A stretch of 64,000 nt of DNA. It comes from Gibbula magus (taxonomy: Eukaryota; Mollusca; Gastropoda; Trochida; Trochidae). The notes under the pieces were generated by a model that searched no databases, was not told the DNA's origin, and was given only the letters and a program-made list of their open reading frames with translations. Below, in pieces: positions 33,874 through 45,558 of the stretch (the stretch's first letter is position 1; each line of letters begins with the position of its first letter). The stretch lies in contig OW388305.1 of NCBI GenBank assembly GCA_936450465.1, positions 53,124,625 through 53,188,624 on the forward strand, given 5' to 3'. Both the position numbers and the translations under genes were made by a program.

Positions 33874-36800
33874 AGGGGATTCTCAATATTTATGCATGCA
33901 TACGACCTATGACCTTTAGAAACGAAAACGAGGCTAAGGCCGCTTCTTATTTCCTGGTTCGCGCAATGGCTGCATATCGGCAGTGCGTGCCGCTTGTGTT
34001 TCGGTTTCTTTCGACTGGAACTGAATGAATAGGTTTGTTTATATCGTATTTCACCGATGCAAGATTTTAAAAAAAGCGTTTTTGACAATAAAATATGACA
34101 AATGGTAATGGTAATTGTTTCAGGTTTAGCGGCAAACAACGTTTGTTTTGGATAGTTTTACTCGTGGCAAGTTCAAGAGTTTTGGTTTTGTCATCGGCCC
34201 GTAAACGGGATGATTTGAATTTCTTTTTTGGCTAATGATGTCCATTTTTCGTAATCATTCGGCAAAATAAACCTCCATTGAATTTATAATAATCCCTAAG
34301 TTGGGAACCTGTAATTAGTGGATCAATGACCGACGGCAGTAACTAAACCTCTTGAAGGTGCTGCCCCACTTCCATCCCCAAAATTAACACAGTATTAATT
34401 GAAAGCAAAGTGCAACTAGACCTATATATTTAAATTCTTTTCGACCTAATGATCATAATATTTTCAAGAATCTTAGACATCCAAATAAATCATAAATATT
34501 CATTTAAATCAGGAACTAATATATATTATAAAACTAAAAATATATATTTATTAATCTATGATCATAATATTGTCAGTCATTTCCATGCATTTCCATCAGT
34601 AGAGTCTACTAAAATTATTTACACATGTACTGCAGGACACATTAAATCATAACTATCATTTTTTTATGACCAGAAATATCTTAAACAATTTTTAAAAAAG
34701 AAAAGACTTGAGTTATAAGCTACAATTAAACATAAGTTGATCTTTATAATTTATAGGTACTATTTGATCATTTATTCATGGAGGACTTTGGGAGCAAAAT
34801 TTAAAGCAGGCCAAACATTAAATAAGAAAATTATTATTTTAACCACTTACATACATGTAGATATAGTTATTACCCAACAAAATAGAAATGAAAAATAAAT
34901 TAATTGAGGTTAATGTCTGAAGTAACAAGTATATGTCATACTGGAAAATGATTGAAATATATTATGAAATGTACATGGATGTTTCAATACTCAAGCATAC
35001 ATGATAGATTGTGTTTGAGGAGGTGATGGTCAGGTTTGAGAAATATATTTTATTTGTATGGTTAAACTACAAATGATACATGGACATGATTAGAAGTAGA
35101 AATGCACATTATTTAATCTTTTGTGTCAGAGATGCAAAAGCCCACCAAGTTCTTAGTGGGAGTAAAATTAAAAGCAGGACAAAACTAATATAAGGAAATT
35201 AATTATTTGCTAATTACTAATATTAAACCATATACTTAGATATAGTCATCACCAAACAATAACCAACAAAAAAGAAAATTAAATTAAATGTATTTGAGGT
35301 TAATGTTTGAAAGTAACAAGTACATGTCATCCTGGATAATGATGAAATATAATGTGAAATGCACATGTATATGCATGTTTCAATACACAATATATAAATG
35401 ATAGATTATGCTCAAGGAGGTGGTGGTCATGTTTGAGAAATATATGTATATCTCTTTTTTAAATACAAATAAAATTTTAATTTATTCAAATGTATATTAT
35501 TTTTATTTTATTTATTAATTTTTTAAAAACTTTTAAAAGATACACAATCCCACTGAATGCTTTCTATTCTGATTCATTATTCTAGAATAATTCATAAAGT
35601 AAAAAAGGGACCCTGATTGCAAATAGGTAGGTGGGTACATACTACATAGGGTATTCAAATCTTCATGCCATGTATGACATTGGGTATAATATCACATTAG
35701 CACTGGGAGATTGTTTCTTTATTTTGAAATGAATAGAATTCAGTAAATAAATGAAATTCATGTAATATAAAGTAAGCATGCAATATTAAAAAATTTTAAA
35801 AAAAAATTCAACTTTGAAGTACAAGGAATATAAAATTACTCTCCTAACTTTTGAATTAGTCTCACTCCTTTTTGTTAATGTTTGTTTTAATTACAAAATT
35901 ACCATAATAAATTTATTACCACAGATCATAAGCTACAACTGTTTTTCAACTATTTATTTCCTGTTTTGTAAAGGGTTCCATCATTCATTTAATTTATTTT
36001 GTGTACTGTTGTCAGCTTCTTAAATAAAAAAATAAATAGTATGTTTGTAGGTAGAAATCCTTTTCTTATTAAATATTTTTTTAAACATCTGTTTAATTTT
36101 CAAAGCTTATTCACATATCTACATGTGCTCACAAATTAGAATCCTCATCACATTGATAACATTGATTACTGACTGATCATTGATAACTTTCCTCAAACCA
36201 TTAATTAAATAAAGCCATAATAAATTAATTGCTAAATATGTTTATGTATTTCTTACATATAAATAAGAACGCTATGTTCATTGTTTAAAATTATTTTGCT
36301 CATGTAGACATTCAAATGACTTTAGTACTAAAAAAAATATTGTTTAAAACTAGAACAGATTATATATATATTTGATTGAATTATACTATCTACTTTACTG
36401 CTTCAACTTCAAATAACATGTACTAATTGGACCGTAATTGAACTATATCCAAATGAACAATTTGAACCAATTTACACTCAATAATTTGGTTCGTTTATAG
36501 TGAGTTGCACTGAATGACCCCTTTGCAGTTCGTAGGCATGTCACAAGAGCTGACCGTTTAGCCGAATGATGGCTAAGATTTGAACAGTTTCTTCCCACCC
36601 AGTGACTATATACAATGATTTCTTGGCATGCATGGGTAGGGTGTAAACTTCCATTCGTATTTGTTCAAATTAGAGCACTGAAACAACAACGAGTTTGACA
36701 GATTTACAGTTCAAAATGACGGTAAACACAACGAGGAAATCCTACCGTAAATTATTCGAAAAACATCGCCTTGCATGTAAAATAGTATCCTGGGCGGTGG

Positions 36801-37022
36801 TAATTGAAGATAATCGACAGATGCATCGATCTTGAAAGTTTTCCCAGGGATTTTATCATTATTTTTAATAAAAGTAAGTGTTATTTAGAAGAGCTACCGA
36901 CTTGTCAATGCTATGTGAATGGTACTTCCGGGTTTGGAAGCGGCCTTAGCCTCGTTTTCGATTTAGCGCACGCGGTTCCATATGCCTCATAAATATTCAT
37001 GAGGCAATATTAAGAATCCCCT
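33874..37022. mobile_element. 3.15-kb TIR transposon with AT target duplication
   Basis: The ends read AGGGGATTCTCAATATT and AATATTAAGAATCCCCT. A second inverted block, CGAAAACGAGGCTAAGGCCG (33924 on), pairs with its complement at about 36940-36960. AT at 33872-33873 and 37023-37024 is the duplicated target: removing the element and one AT restores a unit of exactly 48 bases. Two-base AT duplication is reported for the ISL2EU/IS4EU superfamily (from memory). The interior is AT-rich with no long frame, so the element is non-autonomous or wholly decayed. Confidence 0.85.
34789..35460. repeat. Internal duplication of about 365 bp in the transposon
   Basis: The block starting GGGAGCAAAATTTAAAGCAGG near 34789 recurs as GGGAGTAAAATTAAAAGCAGG near 35157. 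Matching words follow in order, such as TTGAGGTTAATGT, TAACAAGTA-ATGTCAT, TGTTTCAATAC and GAGGAGGTGATGGTCA / AAGGAGGTGGTGGTCA. The copies are clearly diverged, so this duplication is old. Confidence 0.75.
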
Positions 37023-37061
37023 ATTGTTTAAATTAGCCAGTTATAGACTCAGGTGTGAGTT
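37023..37061. repeat. 48-bp minisatellite, right part
   Basis: Continuation of the interrupted unit: ATTGTTTAAATTAGCCAG then TTATAGACTCAGGTGTGAG. It then runs into the right arm of the foldback element. Confidence 0.85.
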
Positions 37062-37120
37062 ATGCCTTTACGGGAAGTTGGGTACCGCAAGGCACGTGAA
37101 ATATAATCTCCAGTAGGGTC

Positions 37121-37375
37121 CTATAATAATAACACTTATGTCTTTATTGTCCGCAATACAAAGTACATAGGAAATTTTGTTTGTGCATTTTGCACCCGGC
37201 AGCCACAGTGCAGCGCCAGTTCAAGCGTTGTTCTATCCTTATAATGCTGAGCGTCAAGCAAGGAAGCAACAACTCCCATCTTTTAACGTCTTTTGGTATG
37301 ACGCGGCCGGGAATCGAACCCCGTCCTACCGGGTGATGAGCAGACGCTCTTCCAACTGAGCTACATCCCCGGTCT
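37121..37375 (-). mobile_element. tRNA-derived SINE, copy 2, intact A and B boxes
   Basis: On the minus strand the head (37374-37301) reads GGGGATGTAGCTCAGTTGGA for the acceptor and A-box part and GGGGTTCGATTCCC for the B box. The body follows and ends in TTATTATTAT at the low-coordinate side. The anticodon stem does not pair properly, so it is a SINE head and not a tRNA gene. It is the fuller relative of 24456-24683. Confidence 0.8.
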
Positions 37376-38019
37376 TGATCATCCTAACGTTTCCTCCAAA
37401 GAAAACAGGTTTTGATTAGCAACACTTTGAATCTTTACTTTGACTCTATAGAGAGGATTTAGACTGTCTCCGAGAGCTTCTGTACGTCACATTGAGTAAA
37501 AGCTTTAATCTAACAAGTAAGAATGATATATTTTCACAACAGACCTATCAGAGTGCATGGGCGTTCATCGCGGTGCTTCTTATTTCCCTCAAGATTCACC
37601 AAACTTGTAATTGGATGCTTTGTGGAAGAAAAGAGCTTTAAAAGTGAATTTTCTTTCGGGACGAAACTTAATTAGGGTATTGATTTTCTTGGAGGAGTAA
37701 TTGATCTTTGCCTCCGACTTGTTAAGACTTGAAACTAGTGCTGACTCCATAAGTTGAATTGTTTTCATCATTTACCGTATTCTTCTACACATTAAAGATG
37801 TGTCCATTGCATTTCATAATTTGATTAATGCCAAAATACCATATGAGATGATTTCAGTTCAAATATTTTCACTCCACTAGTTTCCAATGAAAATTGCGCA
37901 ACATCATTATTCAAGTTCATAAACCAAAAGTACACATCTCTTTCTCTCACCTTTATATTGTTGTTATACCGAATGAACTGTCTTTAAAATGGTAATTTTC
38001 AGCGGTCAACAGTCATTAC
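37376..38019. other. No feature supported
   Basis: AT-rich. No exon or repeat is supported. Confidence 0.4.
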
Positions 38020-38021
38020 TT

Positions 38022-38196
38022 AAGAAATAAAGTTTGCTGTACCCGAATGTGTTTTGTAATAAAGTATAGTTTTGCCCTGAACTATTATAGTTAAAGTATG
38101 AGGACGGTAGTCCGAGTACTTTGACGTTATAATAGTTCAGGGCAAAACTATACTTTATTGCAAAACACATTGGGGTACAGCGAACTTTATTACTTT
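38022..38196 (-). repeat. Long palindrome P0 of the CRE-associated group
   Basis: AATAAAGTTTGCTGTACCC and GGGTACAGCGAACTTTATT form the outer arms. AAAGTATAGTTTTGCCCTGA / TCAGGGCAAAACTATACTTT and CTATTATA / TATAATAG lie inside. The apex contains CTCGGACTACC on the minus strand. On that strand a TGACGTCA (38341-38348) lies upstream, as in P1 and P4. Confidence 0.8.
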
Positions 38197-38699
38197 TCTA
38201 AGATAACCCATAACACAACATTCTGCTTTGAGTTATTCTGCAAGAAAAATAGAGTTTACTTCCTTAATATTAATAATCCATGATCAGGGCCAACTGACGA
38301 GCCGTGCGACAACAGCGACTATGTCGTCATTGTTCTGTTGTGACGTCATATTGGTTCCTGGGGTTGCCTAATGCGGATTTCGTCGTTTTGGTTCAAGTAC
38401 AAATGTAGCTTACAATTTAAGACGAATTCGGATACAAAAGAACACATTCCTTCAATAATTGTTATAACAACGCTACCATTGTTTTAGGACAATTATCATT
38501 TGCAGAAAAACATGGTTTTTTCAACTGCCCTCTTTCGTTGGGTTACCATAGGGGTCATCCATTTACAATCTACACACCTGTCCTCAGCTTACTGTTATGA
38601 CATATGCAATGTACTAGTTACTGTTGTGTATGTTGGCCATGTGTATTCAATGCAGGTGCAGAGCTATGTGCTAGGACATTTGTGCAAGGTTTGTGGAAT

Positions 38700-38753
38700 G
38701 GGGTGTGAGGGAGGGGGTGTGAGGGAGGGGGTGTGAGGGAGGGGGTGTGTGGG
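38700..38753 (+). repeat. 14-bp G-rich tandem repeat, G-quadruplex-capable
   Basis: TGTGAGGGAGGGGG is repeated about three times. It offers many GGG tracts with loops of one to five bases, enough for G-quadruplex folding on the + strand. Confidence 0.8.
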
Positions 38754-38804
38754 AGATCACTAAGGAACCAAGTTAGTTACTACCCAAAGGAATAATGCTT
38801 ATGA

Positions 38805-39062
38805 TGTCACAATGCTATGACGTCACTGAGATCACTGCTGAAGAAGCAAAATGGCAGTTTTGTGTTTCAGCTATGTCATTCTTGGGCTAATAATTGTTGA
38901 AGAATGATTTTAAATGATAAATAAAATCTCACCCTCGTGTCTTCTGATATCAAATATATCAACACTCGTCTCGATGAAGTCTCGGATATTTGTTACTTTA
39001 ATCAACTTGTGTTGATATTTTTTATATCAGAAGACACTTGGGTGAGATTCTCTATTTATTGA
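38805..39062 (+). repeat. Palindrome P1 with upstream CRE
   Basis: TGACGTCAC (38818 region, preceded by TGATGTCACAATGCTA) stands about 100 bases before GATAAATAAAATCTCACC. The palindrome arms then include GTGTCTTCTGATATCA / ATATCAGAAGACAC, and it closes with GGTGAGATTCTCTATTTAT. P4 at 53.8-54.1 kb has the same arms. Confidence 0.75.
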
Positions 39063-39959
39063 AACTGAACACATATTGTATCATATTTAGTAAGTCGCTG
39101 TTCTGTACAGTTTTCCTCACTATATTTCTATTATCTATAGTCAGCGCTGCTCATATTTCTTTGTTGATTTTATCCATCCGGGCAGATGTGACAAACGTCC
39201 GGTTCACCTAATCCCTCACTTTGAATCATGGTTCTAGGGCACTGCCAATAATTTGCAGTTGTCAACACAGACTTCTTTCATTGCATGAAGAACATTTACA
39301 ATTCCCTCAATTCAGACATGGGATTTTTTTATATGAACTGAGTAATTTCAAAAGCATATTATAAACGTTTTTATTATCACTGTTTTCAAATACAAGGTAA
39401 TATAAAACAAACACCTGATAGTTTTATCTGACGTATATTACAGGGATCGAAATTACCAGTCATCCGCATGGTAGTGTTTAAAATCTTCTCCATGTATTTC
39501 TTTACAAATGATGATTCGGTTACCGGTAACCACACACCTCACTATCCGGACAATTTTCAACTGTAACCAAATCGTGCAGATCACAATAATCTATACTACA
39601 ATTTATCGTCACACAACCAGCTAGCCAAATGCATATTATTTTTAAGTTTCCTTTGGACTACTAGTCATAACAATTCACTTGCCCACCATTTTAACTCCCC
39701 ACATGCTGCCTGACTAATTTCGAACCTTGCTTTACCACTTATAGTTTCAGGGAGGTGAAGTATCTATATCCCAAATATTTACGGTTGGATTTGATGTTTA
39801 CTTGACAACCCAATGATAAAGCAGGGAAATTTAGCCGATGAAATTTCTTTTTATAACATGACGAGCAATGAAATACTGGGATTTATTACTCAACCGTGGT
39901 GAGATCACTCATTAGATAACAATGAGTTGGTTACACACATGTGTGATACCACCGCGTGC
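39063..39959. other. Unassigned stretch
   Basis: A GGGATCGAAATTACCAG word at 39445 resembles starts of short repeats at 46623 and 54899. No gene is supported. Confidence 0.35.
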
Positions 39960-40260
39960 TGCCGTAACGTCATAATCGACGCGTGACATCATAGTCGTTT
40001 TTGGTTGACGTCACAATGTTAGCCGCGCGACTGCAATAGCGGGTGACCTATTTGCAAGTATGCGTCACTAAAAACGATTTTCCTGCAATTCAGTGCTATT
40101 TACATCATTGAGTAATAAATAAAATACTAAACTTGGTCCCGTTTGAATGGCATCGGTATTTAACTCGCTTTCGCTCGTTAAAATACCTAACCTTCCACTC
40201 GTTTCATAAACATGTTATCAAACGGGAAGACGTTTAGTATTCTATATTTATCAGTGAAAT
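39960..40260 (+). repeat. Palindrome P2 with upstream CRE
   Basis: TGACGTCACAATG at 40007 is followed about 100 bases later by GTAATAAATAAAATACTAAAC. Outer arms ATACTAAAC / GTTTAGTAT and CCCGTTTG / CAAACGGG match. The apex holds CTCGCTTTCGCTCG, and the end is ATTCTATATTTATCAG. Arm sequence is unrelated to P1/P4 although the outer framing is the same. Confidence 0.7.
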
Positions 40261-40329
40261 AAACTGTCTATCAAGCCACAGTGAAAATAACTTATATTTT
40301 CGCTGCGAACAGTGACTGATATATTTTGA

Positions 40330-40585
40330 CGCAGCGAATTGGCTTATGACTTCACAGTGTTACTGTGGTGACGGGCTTTTCCTAGCGGCCGCTTGGCGTG
40401 AAAACTACCCTTTTCGGACGTAATTACAAAGGATAACCTCATATAATAAATAGAAAATCTGTCAATTCTTGACAAATACCATGTTTATCTCATCTCGTGA
40501 GGTAGAAAAGTTATAATTTTTTCACTCGTGGCTGCGAGTGAAAATTATTAGTCAAGAAAAGACAGATATCCTCTATGTATTTTAC
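40330..40585 (+). repeat. Palindrome P3 with the same framing
   Basis: ATAATAAATAGAAAATCTGTC opens and GACAGATATCCTCTATGTAT closes. TTCTTGAC / GTCAAGAA and CACTCGTGGCTGCGAGTG pair inside. The arm sequence is different again. Upstream, GTGACGGGC and GGACGTAAT are weaker CRE-like words. Confidence 0.6.
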
Positions 40586-41216
40586 TGACATCTGCAGATT
40601 TTTTTTATCAATATCTATCATCCAATGAACAATCAGTATGGTTAGTATTTTGAATAGTTTAACTCACGCTTTTAGTTTCGCAATTACCTCGAACCTGAGC
40701 ACACTCTCAGTCTGTTTTATTGTCGTTTTTAGTTAACAAACATGTTTACGCTGCCGTTATTGATACTGAAACAAGTGATAAAAATTATTTCCATATGTTG
40801 TCATGAATACAGTTATATCTTTTAATTTCGTTTCCCGTAAAACACAGAGTTAGGAAAACAAATCTTGTCATTAAAATATACATGAAATTGATAATTGTTT
40901 TGTACTTGTTACTCACGCATAAACAAGGGACTGGTATTATCGCAGTACAGAACTTACCTTGACAGTAATGGATGAAATGGCCTAGAAGCAAACTTTTGAG
41001 AATCACCACTCACCAGGTAAGGTGGGCCTAGACTGTAGAGAGGGGGGAGGGGGGGAGGGACCCTGAATTTGGTCGTCTTTCTTGAGTTAAAACATGATTA
41101 GACGGCGCTTATAGGAAGAAGTAATGATGAAGAATACGATATGTATACAATATACGTCTTTCAGTCTGTGTTAGAAGCATCTGTCTCAGATCAGTTCCTG
41201 GAACTTTTCCCATTAA
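40586..41216. other. Unassigned, with a short G-rich run
   Basis: GAGGGGGGAGGGGGGGAGGGA lies at about 41039-41059 (G-quadruplex-capable). No gene is supported. Confidence 0.45.
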
Positions 41217-41565
41217 AAGGGTCAGTAGCACGTTTTTTCGCTGAAATAAGTCAATGAAATATATTTGAAAAAATGTTGTCACCAATAGGAAAACACACTT
41301 CTCTTTTTGGAAAATCAAATTAAAAATGAGTGTATATATGGTTCCGTTAAACCATGGGAATCATTTTTGGCATTCGAAATAATAAAATGTGTTCACAATA
41401 AAATGGCCGCCATGCAATTTTTGCTTTTTACGCAACACTGTTATTACCACTACGATCCGGATAATTGGTTTATGTACCCTCTAAAGTTAATATAAATGAC
41501 ACAAACTATCATTGTAAATGGGAAATTTGAAAAAAAAAAGAAAAAAAAAAAGTGCTACTGCCCCT
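41217..41565 (+). mobile_element. TTAA-flanked MITE family A, copy 4
   Basis: TTAA at 41213-41216 and 41566-41569 flanks the element. The left end reads AAGGGTCAGTAGCACG, and the right end is the inverted family end. A poly-A stretch near 41531-41551 has grown beside the right end. Confidence 0.8.
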
Positions 41566-42364
41566 TTAAGTGTAGTTTGGGAGCATTGTGCATTATTGAA
41601 GCTGGGCTGGAGTTTATATTTGAATAATTTGGATTAGGAAGCAGCGGTGAAAAAACAACATGCCATGCTTTTTTAATTGGTTGTGATCAATCAATATTTT
41701 CCTTGTTTGATGCAGCATTGAGAGGCGACTGTTGATTTTTTGATTGATTTACAATGATGTATTACATATTGTCAGCACATTGATTTGTGTGAGGTTTCAT
41801 TCAGATGGTTGACAGTTATGTCTAACACTGACAAATTGATTATAAAATGATTGGTATTAGTTTTCGAATCACTTTATTCAAAATTGATTCATGATTGTTG
41901 ATTGTGAATTGATTGACAATGATTATTTCATTTAATAGAGTTTAGAAACATTTATTTAGACTTCTATATAGATAGACAAGAAGACATTACACGGACATCA
42001 GCATTCCCCGCCATACTTGTTCTCATTGAAGCTCCTGAATGTAAACTCAGTAACTCCAAAACATTAATCATGTGCTTCTCATTTTTTTACTCATCAAGAT
42101 ATTGATGACCTCAAGCCACACACCAAATTTGGTTATATTATCTTAAATAGTAGAGAAAAGCTGTCCCTTTATCTTGGACGAAGGGCGGATGAACAGAAAC
42201 ATGGACAGATGAGCTGAAACCTATAATAATTGCTATTCATTTCCTATATCATAAATCAGGTTAGTCATTTGATAAAAAAATCAAACATTGCATATTGACC
42301 ATAATATGCAGTTATTTTTGCTATCAGTTGAAATGATGTATGATGGATTAACAGAGACTTGGTC
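41566..42364. other. AT-rich stretch
   Basis: Words of the TTGATTGATTT type recur, but no clean array is formed. No gene is supported. Confidence 0.4.
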
Positions 42365-42775
42365 GCTGTGTGTTTTGTCTGTGTGATATTGATGATAGTG
42401 TCTGATTGTGCTGTGTGTTTTGTCTGTGTGATATTGATGATAGTGTCTCATTGTGCTGTGTGTTTTGTCTGTGTGATATTGATGATAGTGTCTGATTGTG
42501 CTGTGTGTTTTGTCTGTGTGATATTGATGATAGTGTCTCATTGTGCTGTGTGTTTTGTCTGTGTGATATTGATGATAGTGTCTCATTGTGCTGTGTGTTT
42601 TGTCTGTGTGATATTGATGATGGTGTCTGATTGTGCTGTGTGTTTTGTCTGTGTGATATTGATGATAGTGTCTCATTGTGCTGTGTGTTTTGTCTGTGTG
42701 ATATTGATGATAGTGTCTCATTGTGCTGTGTGTTTTGTCTGTGTGATATTGAATCATGATGATAGTGTCTGATTC
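42365..42775. repeat. 45-bp tandem repeat, nine units
   Basis: GCTGTGTGTTTTGTCTG recurs every 45 bases from 42365 to 42725, followed by TGTGATATTGATGATAGTG and TCTSATTGT, where one G/C site alternates among units. Because 45 is divisible by three, a frame of 15-residue periods stays open on both strands (AVCFVCVILMIVSHC forward). The last unit has an AATC insertion. High identity between units and lack of splice or start context argue against a gene. Confidence 0.92.
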
Positions 42776-43888
42776 TGCTTTGATATATGATATAACTTTG
42801 ATCTATAGGCTACCATATCATATCGAACATGGCAAACAGTCGATACAAATCATATTGATCACTAGATCAGTGGATAAGTATAACAAAAATTCTGCTGAAA
42901 TTTATATATTTTACATGTTTATGTAGTGAAGCTAGTATTGGCATGTTTTATTGTTAATAATTTGTTAATAAAGAATAAAAACAAAAGCAACTTTAAATCA
43001 TCTGGTGCTGTATTTTCAAAGCTCTCGTAGCACTATAAGATAGTCATAAGCCAATGGAAATGTATATAGTACTTTGCGACAAGAAAGCATTGAAAATACA
43101 GGCAATAGTCCAAAATATATACACAGACTTTCAATGCCAGGCTCAACATTTTTAAAGGAAAAATGTATCTAAAAATTAAAAAATGTAATAGTGCTTCTCT
43201 TGGGTATACATGTATACAAGACTTTATGTTTACTTAATTACTAATCTAAGTTATGATAGTTACATTTTATATTTTAAGAATTGTACATTTAAGGAATTAA
43301 GATTTTATCCCATACTCAGTATCTGAAATTGATTTTTCAGATAATTTAAAAAAAATGTTTTAATTAGTTACAAGCTGCATTGAATACATCAATCAATGGT
43401 TCAACAATTAGATTATTTTCAGATAAGTTTAATCAATGAGTAAATAATCACCAAATAATGTCTAAATAAGGGAACCCTGTCATGAATGGTGTGTTATTTG
43501 GGATGAATAATGCCATTTTGAAAAATTAGTTTATAACCTTGTAATATATTTTTTTTTATTGAAGAATATAAATCATTGAACTAATTTCATTAAATTTATT
43601 GATTATTTTTAATGTAAAAAAACCATGTCGCACTTTGATTGATTAGAGTACGTCATTTAACATTTGGAAAATCAATTAGTTGTTAAACTTTGATGAGAAA
43701 ATGCTTATAAAGGTAGATTAGTTGATAATAAAAACAATTTGAAGAGATGAAAATAGATTAATTGTCATTACCAGAGAAGCAGCTGATCTCCAAGGGCCAT
43801 TTCAGCCTTTTTTTCAACAGATGTCACCCTTCTGAAGGTCAACAACAGTTTGGATAGCGGACAGATGTAACAATGTTATATTGAGCAA
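42776..43888. other. AT-rich stretch with a weak palindrome
   Basis: 43014-43095 contains GTATTTTCAAAGCTCTCGTAG and TTGAAAATACAG, a diverged relative of the 10288 palindrome. No gene is supported. Confidence 0.45.
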
Positions 43889-45032
43889 GATGCTATCTGC
43901 CTCGCATCTCGCGAGAGGGGGAAAAAAATCGCTAACTCGCCTCACTCCCGCACTTCATATCATGTGAGCGAATTGTTTGTTTTAAAAAAAAAATACGGCA
44001 AAATAAAGGGGAAACAATGGACTACATTCCCATATAAAATTAGCAAATGTCAAAAAAATAATAAAGACACAGCAAGCGCCGTGGAAAAGGGCACTTTTAC
44101 ACCGACAATCCCTTTAACAATCGGCGATTTTCACAACTTGTTACACATTTATCACGGCTAAAATACTGAATGCATTTTCATGATTTTTATATCACAATAA
44201 ACCAAAAAGAATAATCTTTTATTCTATATAAAATGCGCATTTTCATGATTTTTATATCACAATAAACCAAAAAGAATAATCTTTTATTCTATATAAAATG
44301 CGCATAATTATTTCACAGAAATAAAGATACAATTTTACCTTTCTGAGAGGCATGTGAAACCAAACGGCACACAAACTAATCAACATATTTTCAACAGTTA
44401 TGGTTCGAGGTTAGCTTTTATTTGAAAGGTAAAACAACATAACCATATTAGGGTTGACATGTGCTTATTTGTCAACTGGTTCGAGATTATGATTTCTTGG
44501 AAAAGTGCGATGAACGACCGTTCGCAATGCCGCATACATGTTGTAAGTAGTTACGATTTTATTGGTGGAAATAAAGACAAACTTTACATAGCTATAGAAT
44601 TATAACCAAAGGTCGCATTCTAATAATTTTTATATCATTGTGAAGCTAGACATCTTGTCTTCAATTCCGTATATTAATGGAATTTTTTTCGTTTCGTATT
44701 TATGATGTTACGAGGCCCGAATTAAAGACAATCTTTCGAAAGTAATAGAATAAAAACGAAAAAACATAGAAAATTCATTCAAAGTTTCGGGTGTGAATTA
44801 GCCATTTGTGTACGGGTGTCGCTACTTGAATTTGTATTGAACGCCCGTATATAGTCCTTATTCGCCATGTAGATGCGGTATATTTTGTAAAAACGGTACC
44901 GGAATCGCCGCCTGGAAATTCCGCCAGCAGAGCTAGTTAGTGCCAAAGCCCAAACTACTGCTGCGAGCTGCGAGCCTGTAAACTCCGCCACAGGGGCTAA
45001 AAATGGTAAAATATATATACGCAACGTAAGGG
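43889..45032 (-). mobile_element. piggyBac-like element, copy 3, one end missing
   Basis: It ends CGCAACGTAAGGG followed by TTAA at 45033-45036. The other end is lost: homology to copy 4 stops at about 43889 (TGCTATCTGCCTCGCATC). A 65-base segment is duplicated in tandem (44173-44237 and 44238-44302). An 80-codon frame near the TTAA end is open in this copy and in copy 4 but broken in copy 2. Confidence 0.8.
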
Positions 45033-45036
45033 TTAA

Positions 45037-45558
45037 CTGTAAATCCAGAGTAATCCCAAGTTAACAAAGTTTGAAAAGATATTTAACTAAAATATTATAC
45101 TACACCAATGTTGTAAATTGTACACCTTCGATGTGAAATATTCTGATTAAGTCAGGAATTAAGAAGATTTCTCATAATCAAGGGAAACTAATATTCAATA
45201 CATATTTATGATACATTATGCAATTCTGATGGCCGACAAGTCCATTTGTTAAGCAGAAATTGACTTGAACTGCTGAGCTCAGTTGCTGAGATAGTGTATA
45301 GGTTTTTCTATATGAATATTTTATTTCCTACAAATAACCTTCACAATATTCATATACATTGGGTTTCAATTAAGCACTTGTCACTTGATACCATTAGAGA
45401 AGACAACAGGATATGATGCTGCGACAGGTGTTACTGACCGTCCTCTTAACTTGAAAACATGACTGATGAATTGGTAAACAGTTTTATAGCTTGATAGTCC
45501 CTAAAAATAAGCTTAAACAATTAAAGTTGATATCAGTTCACAATATGTTGCCTTTTTC
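45037..45558. other. No feature supported
   Basis: AT-rich spacer. Confidence 0.4.

Larger units (their letters stand above)
33545..37090. mobile_element. Foldback element carrying a minisatellite and a nested transposon
   Basis: The left flank (33549-33612) reads GGGTACCCGTAA, AGCATAACTCACACC and AGTCTTGCAG. The right flank (37042-37090) holds GGTGTGAGTTATGCC, ACGGGAAGTTGGGTACC and GCAAGG. These are inverted copies, and the same arms appear at 48085-48315. The 48-bp minisatellite lies inside, and the 3.15-kb transposon lies inside that. Confidence 0.6.

Noticed and set aside
37301..37374. Functional tRNA gene on the minus strand
   Set aside because: A and B boxes are good, but the anticodon stem does not pair and the sequence continues into a SINE body shared with 24456-24683.
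42281..42772. 15-residue-period protein on both strands
   Set aside because: A 45-bp tandem repeat keeps both strands open by arithmetic; unit identity is too high at silent and replacement sites alike to suggest selection on protein.
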